This document shows positions 15,733 to 24,042 of a stretch of 64,000 nt of DNA, one piece after another. The notes beneath the pieces were generated by a model. It made no database searches. It was not told the origin of the DNA and saw nothing but the letters and a program-made list of their open reading frames with translations. Positions within the stretch are counted from its first letter, which is position 1, and each line of letters opens with the position of its first letter. Origin of the DNA: Streptomyces sp. CG4 (lineage in GTDB: Bacteria > Actinomycetota > Actinomycetes > Streptomycetales > Streptomycetaceae); NCBI RefSeq assembly GCF_041080655.1, contig NZ_CP163525.1, positions 8,804,001-8,868,000 of the forward strand. The letters run 5' to 3'. The position numbers were made by a program, and so were the translations under genes.

Positions 15733-18456
15733 TCAGGACGCCGGCACCGTACGCTCCGGGGTGTTCCACCCGGAGACCCGCACACCCGGCGCCGAACCCC
15801 GCAGATCGGCCGTCCGGCAGGTGGCGGTCAGCGTCACCGACTCGCCCGGCCACAGGCTCACCTCGTTGTCCGACCAGCGCACCGGCAGCACCGGCTTTCC
15901 CCGCGCGTCCACGAGGTGGACGTCCGTCAGCAGCGCCGGGGTCTTCCCGCTCCCGGTGGTGCGCAGGGTGACCGTCGTGGTCGACGTGCCGTCCGAGGAC
16001 CGCGTGGCCGCCGTCGCCGACACCGGCACCTGCGCCATCGAGGACAGCCCCTGGAGATCGGCGTAGCTCGTCGTCGGCGTGTAGTACCAGGTGGTGCCCG
16101 ACCAGTCGAGGGTGTCGGGCCGGGTGGAGAGCCAGTACACGTTCCGGCTCACCTCCGTGCCGGCCGCGTCCGTCAGGACCAGGCGGAGCAGATACGCCGA
16201 CGACAGTCCGCGCACCGAGGACGGCAGGGTGAGGGCGGTTCCGTGCGCCCCGTCGCCGCTCACCGTGAGGTCGGTGACGGTCCTGTCGTACTTCTGTGTG
16301 CCGTCGGGGTTGAACAGGGTGGCCCGCGCGGTCAGTCCGGTCGCGGTCTCGTGCCGGTTGTTCACGACGGCGACCGAGCGGTCGTCGTATCCGTACTGGA
16401 TGTGCAGCGGCTCGTTCGCCTTCTTCGCGCCGAAGTAGGCGCCGCCCTGGTCGAGATAGCGGTCCGTCAGCTGCCAGTGCAGGGACGTCCAGCCGCTGTT
16501 GAGCATCCAGTGGATCACACCGGTCGAGGGCTTCGACGCGTCCGTGGCATTGCGCTCGTACGCCTCGAACTGGGCGCGCACATTCTCGTACTGGGCCAGC
16601 TGGGCCTTGCGCACATAGTCGGCGAGGCTGGCGGGGGCGCCGTAGCGGCCGGTGAGGGCGGCGTCGTAGATCTTGAGCGTGCCGAAGACCGGGGAAGGCG
16701 AGCGGTGGTACTGCTTGGCCGCGGGGTCCTTCCAGAGGGTGTCCAGTTCGGCCGGGGTCAGCATGCGGCGCAGGGTGTCGAGGGTGGGGATGCTCGGGCC
16801 CGCGCTGGTCTCGGAGTTGAAGCCGGTGGCCCCGCCCTCGCGTCTGGCGTACCAGTAGCCGGGCGGCACCCAGTCGTACGGCCCGGTCATCTTCATGCCC
16901 GAACTGCCGAGCCGGGGTGAGGACTTGGCGGAGGCGGCGGAGACCACCGGGACGGGCCAGTCGGCGGCCTTCAGGGCGTCCAGATAGGTCTTCTCGGTCT
17001 TCGCGTCGGGTGCGAAGTCGCTGCCGATCAGGAAGGAGATCACGCTCGGGTGGTCGCGCAGCCGGGCGGCCTCGGCGGCCATCGACGCCTTGGCCACCGG
17101 ATAGTCGGCGTCGGTCCACGGGTCCCCGGGCTCGTCGGATCCGTTGACGTTGCCCTCCCACTTGTCGCAGCACTCCCAGCCCGGCAACGTGAGGATGCCG
17201 TAGCGGTCGGCCAGGCCGAAGAACTCGTCCGGCTCCAGATGCCCTTCCAGCCGGATGGTGTTCAGGCCCAGATCGACGGCGTACTTCAGCCGGTCCTCGG
17301 CATAACGGCCGTCCCAGCGCAGGAACTCGTCCGGCGACCAGCCGCCGCCCTTGATCAGCAGCTTGCGGCCGTTGATCCGGTACTGGCGTGCGCCGTCCGC
17401 GTTCAGCGGCGCCTGGACGTCGCGGATGCCGAAGCTGTCGTGCGCGGTGTCGGATGGCGTACCGGCGACGGACGCGGTGAGGCCGAGGTCGTACAGCGGC
17501 TGTCCGCCCATCCCGGCCGGCCACCACACCTTCGGTGCGGTCAGGCGCAGTCCGGGGGTGTCGGCGGGGGAGAAGGTGACGGTCTTCGTCTCGTGGGCGG
17601 CCAGCGGGACTTGCCGGGTGAAGCGCGTCGCGCCGAGGGTGCCGGTGATCTCGGCCGTGACCGGTGCGGCGGTGTCGTTGCGGGCCTCGGTCTTCACCGT
17701 CAGGTCGGCGGAGGCGAGCGACGGCACGGCCAGCTTGGTGAGCACGTGCGTGTCGCGCAGTGCCACCGGGCCGCCCCTGCGCACCAGGACGTCCCGGACG
17801 ATGCCCATGTTCCGGTCGGGCGGCGGCTGGAGCCAGTCGATCCAGCCCATGGTGAGGTCCTTGGCCGGGTCGTCGGGCTGGATCCGGAAGGCGACCGTGT
17901 TGGTGCCGGTCGTGACCAGCGAGGTGACGTCCAGCTCGTGGTGGGTGTAGGCGCCCGTGACATCCTTCGCCGCCGCCACCTGGTGGCCGTTCACATAGAC
18001 GTCGGCCGCCGAGATCACCCCGCCGAAGTCGAGGAAGGTGCGCCGCGTGGTGTCCTGGACGGTGAAGTCGGAGCGGTACCACCAGGGGACCTCGAAGTCG
18101 GCCTTCGGGATCTTCTGCTGGTTGGTCGAGAAGAACGGGTCGGCGTAGACGCCGTCGGCGAGCAGCGCGGCGAGGACGGTGGAGCGGGGAGCGGCCGGAT
18201 ACCAGCCCTGCGCCGGATAGCCGGGGGAGGAGACCGAGGCGGCGGAGTCGCTCACCTTCGCCGAGGACTGGATGGCGTAACCGGTGAGCGGGGTGGCGGT
18301 GCCGGCGGCGGACGGGACCCGGGTGACCGGGGCCGGGCCGTGCGGCGGTCTCGCCTGCCGGGATCCGGCCCAGGCGCCGTTGGTCAGGGCGGCGAGCAGA
18401 CCGATGACCAGCGCGGTGACGGCGAACCGGCGTCCGAGGGCGGGGCGAGGGGGCAT
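15733..18456 (-). CDS. csxA: Exo-beta-1,4-glucosaminidase, glycoside hydrolase family 2 (CsxA type)
   Basis: The 907-residue protein has a signal peptide and then the GH2 order: sugar-binding jelly roll (WYRSDFTVQ, VYVNGHQVA), immunoglobulin-like domain, TIM barrel and C-terminal beta domains. Catalytic residues fit the chitosanolytic subgroup. The acid/base position reads SD (Ser479-Asp480 in FLIGSDFAPD) rather than the usual NE, and the nucleophile is Glu549 in FNSETSAGPS. The enzyme removes glucosamine from the non-reducing ends of chitosan oligosaccharides outside the cell. It is preceded by a consensus promoter and a palindromic site shared with the permease locus, and faces a ROK repressor gene 62 bases upstream on the same strand. 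Confidence 0.9.
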   Translation of the reverse strand: MPPRPALGRRFAVTALVIGLLAALTNGAWAGSRQARPPHGPAPVTRVPSAAGTATPLTGYAIQSSAKVSDSAASVSSPGYPAQGWYPAAPRSTVLAALLADGVYADPFFSTNQQKIPKADFEVPWWYRSDFTVQDTTRRTFLDFGGVISAADVYVNGHQVAAAKDVTGAYTHHELDVTSLVTTGTNTVAFRIQPDDPAKDLTMGWIDWLQPPPDRNMGIVRDVLVRRGGPVALRDTHVLTKLAVPSLASADLTVKTEARNDTAAPVTAEITGTLGATRFTRQVPLAAHETKTVTFSPADTPGLRLTAPKVWWPAGMGGQPLYDLGLTASVAGTPSDTAHDSFGIRDVQAPLNADGARQYRINGRKLLIKGGGWSPDEFLRWDGRYAEDRLKYAVDLGLNTIRLEGHLEPDEFFGLADRYGILTLPGWECCDKWEGNVNGSDEPGDPWTDADYPVAKASMAAEAARLRDHPSVISFLIGSDFAPDAKTEKTYLDALKAADWPVPVVSAASAKSSPRLGSSGMKMTGPYDWVPPGYWYARREGGATGFNSETSAGPSIPTLDTLRRMLTPAELDTLWKDPAAKQYHRSPSPVFGTLKIYDAALTGRYGAPASLADYVRKAQLAQYENVRAQFEAYERNATDASKPSTGVIHWMLNSGWTSLHWQLTDRYLDQGGAYFGAKKANEPLHIQYGYDDRSVAVVNNRHETATGLTARATLFNPDGTQKYDRTVTDLTVSGDGAHGTALTLPSSVRGLSSAYLLRLVLTDAAGTEVSRNVYWLSTRPDTLDWSGTTWYYTPTTSYADLQGLSSMAQVPVSATAATRSSDGTSTTTVTLRTTGSGKTPALLTDVHLVDARGKPVLPVRWSDNEVSLWPGESVTLTATCRTADLRGSAPGVRVSGWNTPERTVPAS

Positions 18457-18472
18457 GACGGAGCTCCGACCT

Positions 18473-18533
18473 TGTAAAGTTAGGAAACTTTACTAACATG
18501 GTTCACGCTAGGGCGCCGTACGGGTCGTGTCAA
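18473..18533 (-). promoter_or_regulatory. csxA promoter with downstream ROK-type operator
   Basis: On the minus strand TTGACA (18533-18528) and TAGCGT (18510-18505) are separated by 17 bases, an excellent housekeeping promoter. Just downstream, at 18497-18473, lies a palindrome with arms TTAG.AAA and TTT.CTAA, followed by AACTTTACA. It covers the expected start of transcription and first leader bases. The same element recurs at 19787-19809 with 18 of 23 bases identical, so a common repressor is likely. Confidence 0.7.
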
Positions 18534-18562
18534 TGACCGTGGGCGGCACGGCCCTTGGATCG

Positions 18563-19765
18563 TCAGGCTCCGGCCGCCCGGCGCTCGAACACCAGGTCCC
18601 GGGCCGTGTCCAGGGCCGTGGCCACCGCGCCGAGCAGGACCGCGTCCTCGCCGAGCCGGCTCGGCGCGATCCGGGGGCGCAGCGGCGTGAGTGCGCGCAC
18701 CTGCTCCTGGACCGGACGCAGCAGCAGGTCGACGCTGTGGCCGAGGCCGCCGCCGAGCACCACCAGGTCCGGGTCGAGCACGGCGGCCGCTGCCGCCACG
18801 GTGTGCGCGATCCGCTCGCCCTCCAGCTCCACCGCCCGCAGGGCGGCCGGATTTCCCTGCCGGGCCGCGTCGAAGACCGCCTTCGCCGTGAGCTGCCCGC
18901 TCATCCCGAACTCCCGGGCGGCCTCCACCACGGCCACACCGGACACCGCGTCCTCCAGCCGCTCCGGCTTCTGCCGGCCCGGCCAGGGCAGGAAACCGAT
19001 CTCGCCGGCCAGCCCGTGCGCCCCCGTGAACAGCCGGCCGTCGCTGACCACGCCCATGCCGAGCCCGGTGCCGATCAGGATGTACGCGAACAGCCGGCTG
19101 CCCGCGCCCACGCCGTAGGTGTACTCGCCGAGCGCGGCGAGATTGGCGTCGTTGTGCACCTCCAGCGGCACGCCCAGCTCCTCGCGCATCCGGTCGACGA
19201 GCCCCGCGCGCCCCCAGCCCGGCAGGTGCATCGCGTACCGCACCCGCCGCTGCTCGGCGTCGTACACCCCGGGCGTGCCGACCACCCCGTGCACCACCTC
19301 CGCCGGGTCCACGTCCGAGTTGGCGATCACCTGGCGGGCGGTGCCCACGACCAGGTCGGCGAGCGCGGCGGAGGCGCGGGCGCGGTTGCGTACGTCGGCC
19401 CGCGCGACGACCGTGCCGTCCAGGTCGACCACCGCCACCCGGAGCCAGCCCCGGCCGATGTCCACGCCGAGCGCGTACCCGGCGGCCGGGTCGGGGGCGT
19501 ACAGCACGGCGGTGCGCCCGCGCTCCGGGGCGTGGGTGCCGACCTCGTGCACCAGGCCGGCCGTCTCCAGGGAGGCCAGCGCGCTGGAGACCGTCGGCTT
19601 CGACAGGCCGGTCTCCCGGGCCAGTTGGGCGCGCGAGGCGGCGCCGAGGGTGCGCAGCCGGTCCAGCAGCAGCCGCTCGTTGGTGCTGCGCAGCCGCCGG
19701 CGGCTCCAGGGCTGTTCCCGCTGCTCTACGACATCGCTGGCGGCCATCGCACCATTCTCACGCAT
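18563..19765 (-). CDS. ROK family transcriptional repressor
   Basis: The 400-residue protein has an N-terminal winged helix (about 25-85, including LARETGLSKPTVSSALASLE) fused to a sugar-kinase-like domain. The latter starts GYALGVDIGRGWLRVAVVDL and includes LIGTGLGMGVVSDGRLFTGAHGLAGEIGFLPW, where the usual ROK zinc-cysteine cluster is not preserved. ROK repressors release DNA when they bind a sugar or aminosugar. Here the gene lies between csxA and an APC permease, each with a matching operator, so it probably represses both in the absence of a glucosamine-type signal. A second start, 18 bases downstream, is possible. Confidence 0.9.
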   Translation of the reverse strand: MRENGAMAASDVVEQREQPWSRRRLRSTNERLLLDRLRTLGAASRAQLARETGLSKPTVSSALASLETAGLVHEVGTHAPERGRTAVLYAPDPAAGYALGVDIGRGWLRVAVVDLDGTVVARADVRNRARASAALADLVVGTARQVIANSDVDPAEVVHGVVGTPGVYDAEQRRVRYAMHLPGWGRAGLVDRMREELGVPLEVHNDANLAALGEYTYGVGAGSRLFAYILIGTGLGMGVVSDGRLFTGAHGLAGEIGFLPWPGRQKPERLEDAVSGVAVVEAAREFGMSGQLTAKAVFDAARQGNPAALRAVELEGERIAHTVAAAAAVLDPDLVVLGGGLGHSVDLLLRPVQEQVRALTPLRPRIAPSRLGEDAVLLGAVATALDTARDLVFERRAAGA

Positions 19766-19778
19766 TCCCCACGGATAC

Positions 19779-19809
19779 TTGACGCCGCTAGTAAGGCTCC
19801 TTAACTTTA
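19779..19809 (+). promoter_or_regulatory. APC permease promoter overlapped by ROK-type operator
   Basis: TTGACG (19779-19784) and TAACTT (19802-19807) are 17 bases apart. The operator-like sequence from 19787 to 19809 overlaps the spacer and -10 and matches the csxA operator at 18 of 23 positions. The placement implies repression by occlusion. The ROK gene itself reads away on the opposite strand from 19765. Confidence 0.65.
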
Positions 19810-19884
19810 TCGGCCACCAGCCCGGCCCGGGCGTGTCGCACCCGCAGACACGCGGCCCGCGTGCCCGTCGCGTCAGGAGTCCCC

Positions 19885-21318
19885 ATGTCCGGTAGCCCCC
19901 CGCCCACGGGTGGTTTCGTCCGCCGTGTCGGCCTGCTCCAGGCCACGGCCATCAACATGAGCCAGATGTGCGGCATCGGCCCGTTCGTCACGATCCCGCT
20001 GATGGTCGCAGCGTTCGGCGGCCCGCAGGCGGTCATCGGCTTCGTCGCGGGCGCCGTCCTCGCGCTGTGCGACGGACTGGTCTGGGCCGAGCTGGGCGCC
20101 TCGATGCCCGGCTCCGGCGGCAGTTACGTCTATCTGCGCCAGGCCTTCCAGTACCGCACGGGCCGGCTGATGCCGTTCCTGTTCGTGTGGACGGCGATGC
20201 TCTTCATCCCGCTGATCATGTCGACCGGTGTGGTCGGATTCGTTCAGTACCTGGGCTATCTGGCCCCGGATCTCGGCCAGACCGCCGGTGACCTCATCGG
20301 CCTCGGCGTCATCGCCCTGGTCGTACTCCTGCTCTGGCGCGGCATCGAGCACATCGCGCGGATCACCGCCGTGATGTGGGTCGTGATGATCGCCTCGGTG
20401 CTCCTGGTGATCGTCGCCGCGGCCGGCGACTTCAGCCCGCACCTGGCCTTCACCTACCCGGCGGGCGCGTTCGACCTGACGAGCGACCACTTCTGGCTCG
20501 GCTTCGCCGGGGGCCTGACCATCGGCATCTACGACTACCTCGGCTACAACACCACCGCCTACATGGGCGCCGAGATCAAGGACCCGGGCCGTACGCTGCC
20601 GCGCTCGATCCTCTTCTCCATCCTCGGCATCATGGCGATCTATCTGCTGCTGCAGATCGGCACCCTGGGCGTCGTCGACTGGCAGCGGATGACCGACCCG
20701 CACGACATCGCCGCCACCTCGGTCGCCTCGGCGGTGCTGGAGAAGACCTGGGGCAAGGGCGCCGCCGACGTGGTGACCGTACTCATCCTCGTCACCGCGT
20801 TCGCCTCGGTGTTCACCGGGCTGCTGGGCGGCTCGCGGGTGCCCTACGACGCCGCCCGCGACCGTGTCTTCTTCCGGCCGTACGAGAAGCTGCACCCCCG
20901 GCACCGCTTCCCGACGCTGGGCCTGGCCACCATGGGCGTGATCACCGCGATCGGCTTCCTGATCGGCCGTCACACCGACCTTGCGACGCTGATCCAGTTG
21001 CTCACCACGGTCATGGTGATCGTCCAGGCGCTCGCCCAGATCATCGCGTTGACCGTGTTGCGCAGACGGCAGCCGGAGCTGCGCCGTCCGTACCGGATGT
21101 GGCTCCATCCGCTGCCGAGCATCCTCGCGTTCGCCGGCTGGTGCGTGATCTACGGCTACGCCGACAAGAACTCCCCGGGCCGCCACCCCATCGAGTGGTC
21201 CCTGGCCTGGCTGGCCCTCGGCTGTGTCGCCTTCGTCGTGTGGGCACGGCTGGAGAAGGTCTGGCCGTTCGGCCCGAAAGAGATCACGGAGGAGTACAAA
21301 GTCCTTGAGATGAGCTAG
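19885..21318 (+). CDS. APC family amino acid/polyamine permease
   Basis: The 477-residue protein has about 12 hydrophobic helices and the family signature at helix 1 (QATAINMSQMCGIGPFVTIP). It continues with GLVWAELGASMPGSGGSYVYLRQ near helix 3 and LGYNTTAYMGAEIKDPGRTLPRS after helix 6, all typical of the amino acid-polyamine-organocation family. The transporter should import an amino acid or amine by proton symport, but the exact substrate is unknown. The ATG at 19885 has GGAG seven bases upstream; an earlier GTG is less likely. The ROK-type operator in its promoter suggests coregulation with chitosan degradation, and hence possibly uptake of an aminated product. Confidence 0.88.
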   Translation: MSGSPPPTGGFVRRVGLLQATAINMSQMCGIGPFVTIPLMVAAFGGPQAVIGFVAGAVLALCDGLVWAELGASMPGSGGSYVYLRQAFQYRTGRLMPFLFVWTAMLFIPLIMSTGVVGFVQYLGYLAPDLGQTAGDLIGLGVIALVVLLLWRGIEHIARITAVMWVVMIASVLLVIVAAAGDFSPHLAFTYPAGAFDLTSDHFWLGFAGGLTIGIYDYLGYNTTAYMGAEIKDPGRTLPRSILFSILGIMAIYLLLQIGTLGVVDWQRMTDPHDIAATSVASAVLEKTWGKGAADVVTVLILVTAFASVFTGLLGGSRVPYDAARDRVFFRPYEKLHPRHRFPTLGLATMGVITAIGFLIGRHTDLATLIQLLTTVMVIVQALAQIIALTVLRRRQPELRRPYRMWLHPLPSILAFAGWCVIYGYADKNSPGRHPIEWSLAWLALGCVAFVVWARLEKVWPFGPKEITEEYKVLEMS

Positions 21319-21338
21319 AGTTACGGCAGATTTCAGCG

Positions 21339-21377
21339 AGCCTCCCCGGACCGGACACACCGTCTGCCGGGGAGGCT
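21339..21377 (+). promoter_or_regulatory. Hairpin that both follows the permease gene and buries the next ribosome site
   Basis: AGCCTCCCCGG (21339-21349) is perfectly complementary to CCGGGGAGGCT (21367-21377) with a 17-base loop. The 3' arm contains GGGGAGG, the only ribosome-binding sequence for the GNAT gene starting at 21385. It can therefore terminate permease transcription or hide the GNAT ribosome site on a read-through RNA. Confidence 0.65.
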
Positions 21378-21384
21378 GTGCTTT

Positions 21385-21897
21385 ATGACCGAAACTCACT
21401 CGGCGGACCTGACCGTCCGCCCCGCGACCCCCGAGGACCGGCCCACCGTCGAACGGCTGTGGCTGATGTTCCACCACGACCTGTCCGAGTTCCGCGGCGC
21501 CCTGCCCGGCCCGGACGGCGCCTTCCGCAACGAACGCGTCGAGTGCGCCTTCACCCGGCGGGACTGGGCTCCGTACCTCTTCCAGTGCGACGGGCGCCCC
21601 GTCGGCTTCGCGTTCGTGCGCGCGCTCGACCGGCCGGTGCGGGTGCTGAACAGCTTCTTCGTGGTGCGCGGTGCCCGGCGGCGCGGGATCGGGACGCGAG
21701 CCGTGCGGGACGTGCTGCGCCGGCATCCCGGGGCCTGGGAGATCGCGTTCCAGCACGACAACCCGGCCGCCGTGCGGTTCTGGCCGTCCGTCGCGCGGGA
21801 CCTCGCGGGGGACGCCTGGACGCGCGAGCTCCGGCCGGTACCGGACCGGCCGGAGGTGCCCCCGGACGTGTGGATCTCGTTCGCCGTGACCGGCTGA
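21385..21897 (+). CDS. GNAT family N-acetyltransferase
   Basis: The 170-residue protein is a single GNAT domain. It opens with LTVRPATPEDRPTVERLW, has the acetyl-CoA motif RGARRRGIGTRAVRDVL near residue 92, and HDNPAAVRFWPSVA near the C-terminal motif B. The acceptor substrate is unknown. Its ribosome site lies inside the 3' arm of a strong hairpin, eight bases before the ATG. The permease gene ends 66 bases upstream and may be cotranscribed if the hairpin does not terminate. Confidence 0.82.
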   Translation: MTETHSADLTVRPATPEDRPTVERLWLMFHHDLSEFRGALPGPDGAFRNERVECAFTRRDWAPYLFQCDGRPVGFAFVRALDRPVRVLNSFFVVRGARRRGIGTRAVRDVLRRHPGAWEIAFQHDNPAAVRFWPSVARDLAGDAWTRELRPVPDRPEVPPDVWISFAVTG

Positions 21898-21908
21898 ACG
21901 GAGCCGGG

Positions 21909-22688
21909 TTACTGCGCCTGCGCTGCCTCCGTCGTGACCTGGGCGTCCGGCGTGGCCGGGATCACGGGTGCCGACGTGCCGGCCTGGTCGTTCTTCTCGG
22001 TCGAGTCGTTGCCGTTGTCCGGCTGCGGCAGCGGGGTCGGCTTGGCGTCGGAGGTGTCCTTCTTCGGCTCGGGCCGCGGCGCGTCGTCGACCCAGGAGGT
22101 CAGCCGGCCGTCCGGCTTGAGGGCCACGTGCAGGCCGTTGTTCTCGCCGTAGGCGGCGCGGCCCTTGGCGACGAGGGTGTCGAGCTTGATGCCGTGGGCG
22201 TAGATGTCGGCCTCGTAGTGGTTGGCGCCGATCTTGTAGACCTTGCCGGTCGAGACGTCGTCGGCCAGCGTCGCTACGGAGACGAGGATGCGCTGGGCGA
22301 CGGGCTGCGGCTTGGGCTTCGGCTTGGCCCGCTCGACCCAGGACGTCACCGTGCCGTCCGGGTGCAGCGTGACATGCAGTCCGTTGTGCCGGCCGTGTGC
22401 GTGCTTGCCCTTGCCCTGGGTGTCGAGGGTCCCGTACTTCTTGCCCTTCGCCCAGATCTCCGCCTCGAAGCGGTGCTTGCCGGTCTTGTAGACCTTGGCG
22501 ACGGAGACCTTGTCCGCGAGTCGCACCGTCTTGACGAGGACGCGCTTGTCCTTGCAGTGGGCCGGGGCGTGGGCGGCGGGCGCCGCCTCGGGGGCGGTGG
22601 CCGCGAACGCGCCGCCGGCCGAGGCGGCCAGAACGGCGGTGGCGCCGGTGGCGACGAGGGTGGTGCGCAGGGTGCGAAGAGCACGCAT
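21909..22688 (-). CDS. Secreted protein of two tandem ~75-residue repeats, unknown function
   Basis: The 259-residue product has a signal peptide (MRALRTLRTTLVATGATAVLAA...AFAATA). Two homologous copies follow, at about 50-118 and 132-202. Each runs from VxLADxVSxxKVYKxG through EAxIxAxGxxxxTL to NGLHVxLxPDGxxTSWV, and a KPKPKPQP linker joins them. The last 55 residues are acidic and Pro/Thr/Asn rich and look disordered. The repeat has no catalytic motif that I recognise; its beta-rich pattern suggests a binding module. There is one cysteine (HCKDK). AAGGA lies about ten bases before the ATG. The 270-base upstream gap shows only a widely spaced ACGCTAC/GTAGCGT pair. Confidence 0.7.
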   Translation of the reverse strand: MRALRTLRTTLVATGATAVLAASAGGAFAATAPEAAPAAHAPAHCKDKRVLVKTVRLADKVSVAKVYKTGKHRFEAEIWAKGKKYGTLDTQGKGKHAHGRHNGLHVTLHPDGTVTSWVERAKPKPKPQPVAQRILVSVATLADDVSTGKVYKIGANHYEADIYAHGIKLDTLVAKGRAAYGENNGLHVALKPDGRLTSWVDDAPRPEPKKDTSDAKPTPLPQPDNGNDSTEKNDQAGTSAPVIPATPDAQVTTEAAQAQ

Positions 22689-22958
22689 CGGTGAACTGTC
22701 CTTCGATCGGTTTCGTTCGTCGGTGTGCCTTCGACGCTACGAACCGTCCATCAAGACCATCCATACGTCGTGTAACAGATGTTTGTAGCGTTCTCCTCGA
22801 AACGGGACATAATCCACGGCTCAATCATTGAATCCGCAGGAAGATCGGCTTTCTGGCCTGGTATTTCCGCCATAAGATCCAGGAGCGGTTGAATCGACAA
22901 GTTCGAGCGCCCGAGCCTGAGCGCGCTCGGCGCCCTGGAGCGACGAACCGAGGATGCC

Positions 22959-23420
22959 ATGACCGACAAACCCCGCTTCGTGTACGTCACCTACGTCGCG
23001 AGCGCACCCGAGAGGGTCTGGGGGGCGCTCACCGACGCCGATCTCACGGCCGCCTACTGGGGCCATCGCAACGAATCCGACTGGCGGCCCGGATCCCGCT
23101 GGGCGCATGTGCGCACCGACGGCTCCGGCATCGCCGACGTGGTCGGCAGGGTGGCGGAGAGTGAGCCGCCGACCCGGCTGGTCACCACCTGGGCCGCGCC
23201 CGGCGACGAGGACCGGGAGGACCGGCATTCCCGGGTCACCTTCGCGATCCGGCCGTACGAGGACATCGTCCGGCTCACTGTCGTTCATGAGGACCTCAAC
23301 GACGAGGGTGAGCGCTCGGACGCGGCGGGGGGCTGGCCGGCCGTGCTGTCCAACCTCAAGTCGCTGCTGGAGACCGGCCGGCCCCTGCCGCAGGACCCGT
23401 GGCTGGTGCCGGGCGACTGA
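22959..23420 (+). CDS. SRPBCC/AHSA1-type protein
   Basis: The 153-residue protein is a single START-like (SRPBCC) domain. It contains YVASAPERVWGALTDADLTAAYWG at 10-33 and VTFAIRPYEDIVRLTVVHEDL in the centre, and ends with NLKSLLETGRPLP, the pattern of the AHSA1 group. These bind hydrophobic ligands and are often paired with an ArsR repressor. No such repressor is present here, although a short run in frame before the ATG (PSLSALGALERR) could be a leftover of one. The ATG has a weak ribosome site (GAGGA). Confidence 0.85.
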   Translation: MTDKPRFVYVTYVASAPERVWGALTDADLTAAYWGHRNESDWRPGSRWAHVRTDGSGIADVVGRVAESEPPTRLVTTWAAPGDEDREDRHSRVTFAIRPYEDIVRLTVVHEDLNDEGERSDAAGGWPAVLSNLKSLLETGRPLPQDPWLVPGD

Positions 23421-23432
23421 GCGGACGAGAGG

Positions 23433-23461
23433 GAGGCCGGTCCCCCGGGTGGACCGGCCTC
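23433..23461. terminator. Perfect 11-bp hairpin between convergent genes
   Basis: GAGGCCGGTCC (23433-23443) pairs with GGACCGGCCTC (23451-23461) around a seven-base loop, 13 bases after the AHSA1 stop and 67 bases before the convergent SPW gene stop. It can terminate both transcripts. Confidence 0.8.
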
Positions 23462-23527
23462 ATGCATTCCCCGTTCGTCGCCCCCGTTCTCCGTTTCCCG
23501 CTGTGCTTCCTCTCCGCGCGCCTCCGG

Positions 23528-23965
23528 TCACGGCTTGGAGTTGCTCCGCGCCGCCGTGCCGGCACAGACCAGTCCGAGCACGAACGCCAGCGCGCCGATG
23601 ACGATGTTGTTGATGATCACGCCCCGGTCGGGGGCGCTGCCCACGACCCACGGAGCGATGATCAGCCAGACGCCCATCGCGCACATGGCCCAGCTGAGCC
23701 CGTACATCCGCTCGGGGGCCCGGGTGAATCCCAGTGCCAGCAGGCCGATCGCTATCCCCATGATCAGGTTGTGGGCCATGAGGGAGGGCTGGCTGGTCGT
23801 GTAGTGCACTATCCACGGGGATGCCGCGCAGTAGAGCCCGAGCAGGAAGACCGGCCCGTCCACGAGCGCCACATCACGACCGCCGAGCATGCGGGCGTAG
23901 CGTTCCCGCATTTCGGAGACATCGGGGTGGGTCGATATATCACCCCTGTGCGAGACGTCTGACAT
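23528..23965 (-). CDS. SPW repeat membrane protein
   Basis: The 145-residue protein has a hydrophilic N-terminus followed by four hydrophobic helices. It carries two SPW-type motifs: ASPWIVHY near residue 48, and the related IIAPWVVG in the second half. That two-fold arrangement defines the SPW repeat family of small actinobacterial membrane proteins. The function is unknown. The ATG at 23965 has AAGGAGA eight bases upstream, better than an in-frame start 57 bases earlier. It sits downstream of the LysR ghost on the same strand but is separated by 77 bases. Confidence 0.78.
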   Translation of the reverse strand: MSDVSHRGDISTHPDVSEMRERYARMLGGRDVALVDGPVFLLGLYCAASPWIVHYTTSQPSLMAHNLIMGIAIGLLALGFTRAPERMYGLSWAMCAMGVWLIIAPWVVGSAPDRGVIINNIVIGALAFVLGLVCAGTAARSNSKP

Positions 23966-24042
23966 GACTCGTCTCCTTTGACTTCGCAGGCCAGACCATG
24001 TCTGGTGCGGTACTTGAGACACTCCTTGCTACCAGTTTGCGC

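Noticed and set aside
14171..18499. A 1442-codon open frame on the minus strand
   Set aside because: It covers the secreted-protein gene in antisense and csxA in the wrong frame. Composition is Arg/Pro/Gly rich, as expected for shadow frames in high-GC DNA.
19873..22824. A 983-codon open frame antisense to the APC permease and GNAT genes
   Set aside because: It is a shadow of codon bias; the sense frames have clear families and ribosome sites.
22751..22990. A 79-codon minus-strand ORF in the gap before the AHSA1 gene
   Set aside because: No ribosome site or family, and it overlaps the AHSA1 start on the other strand.
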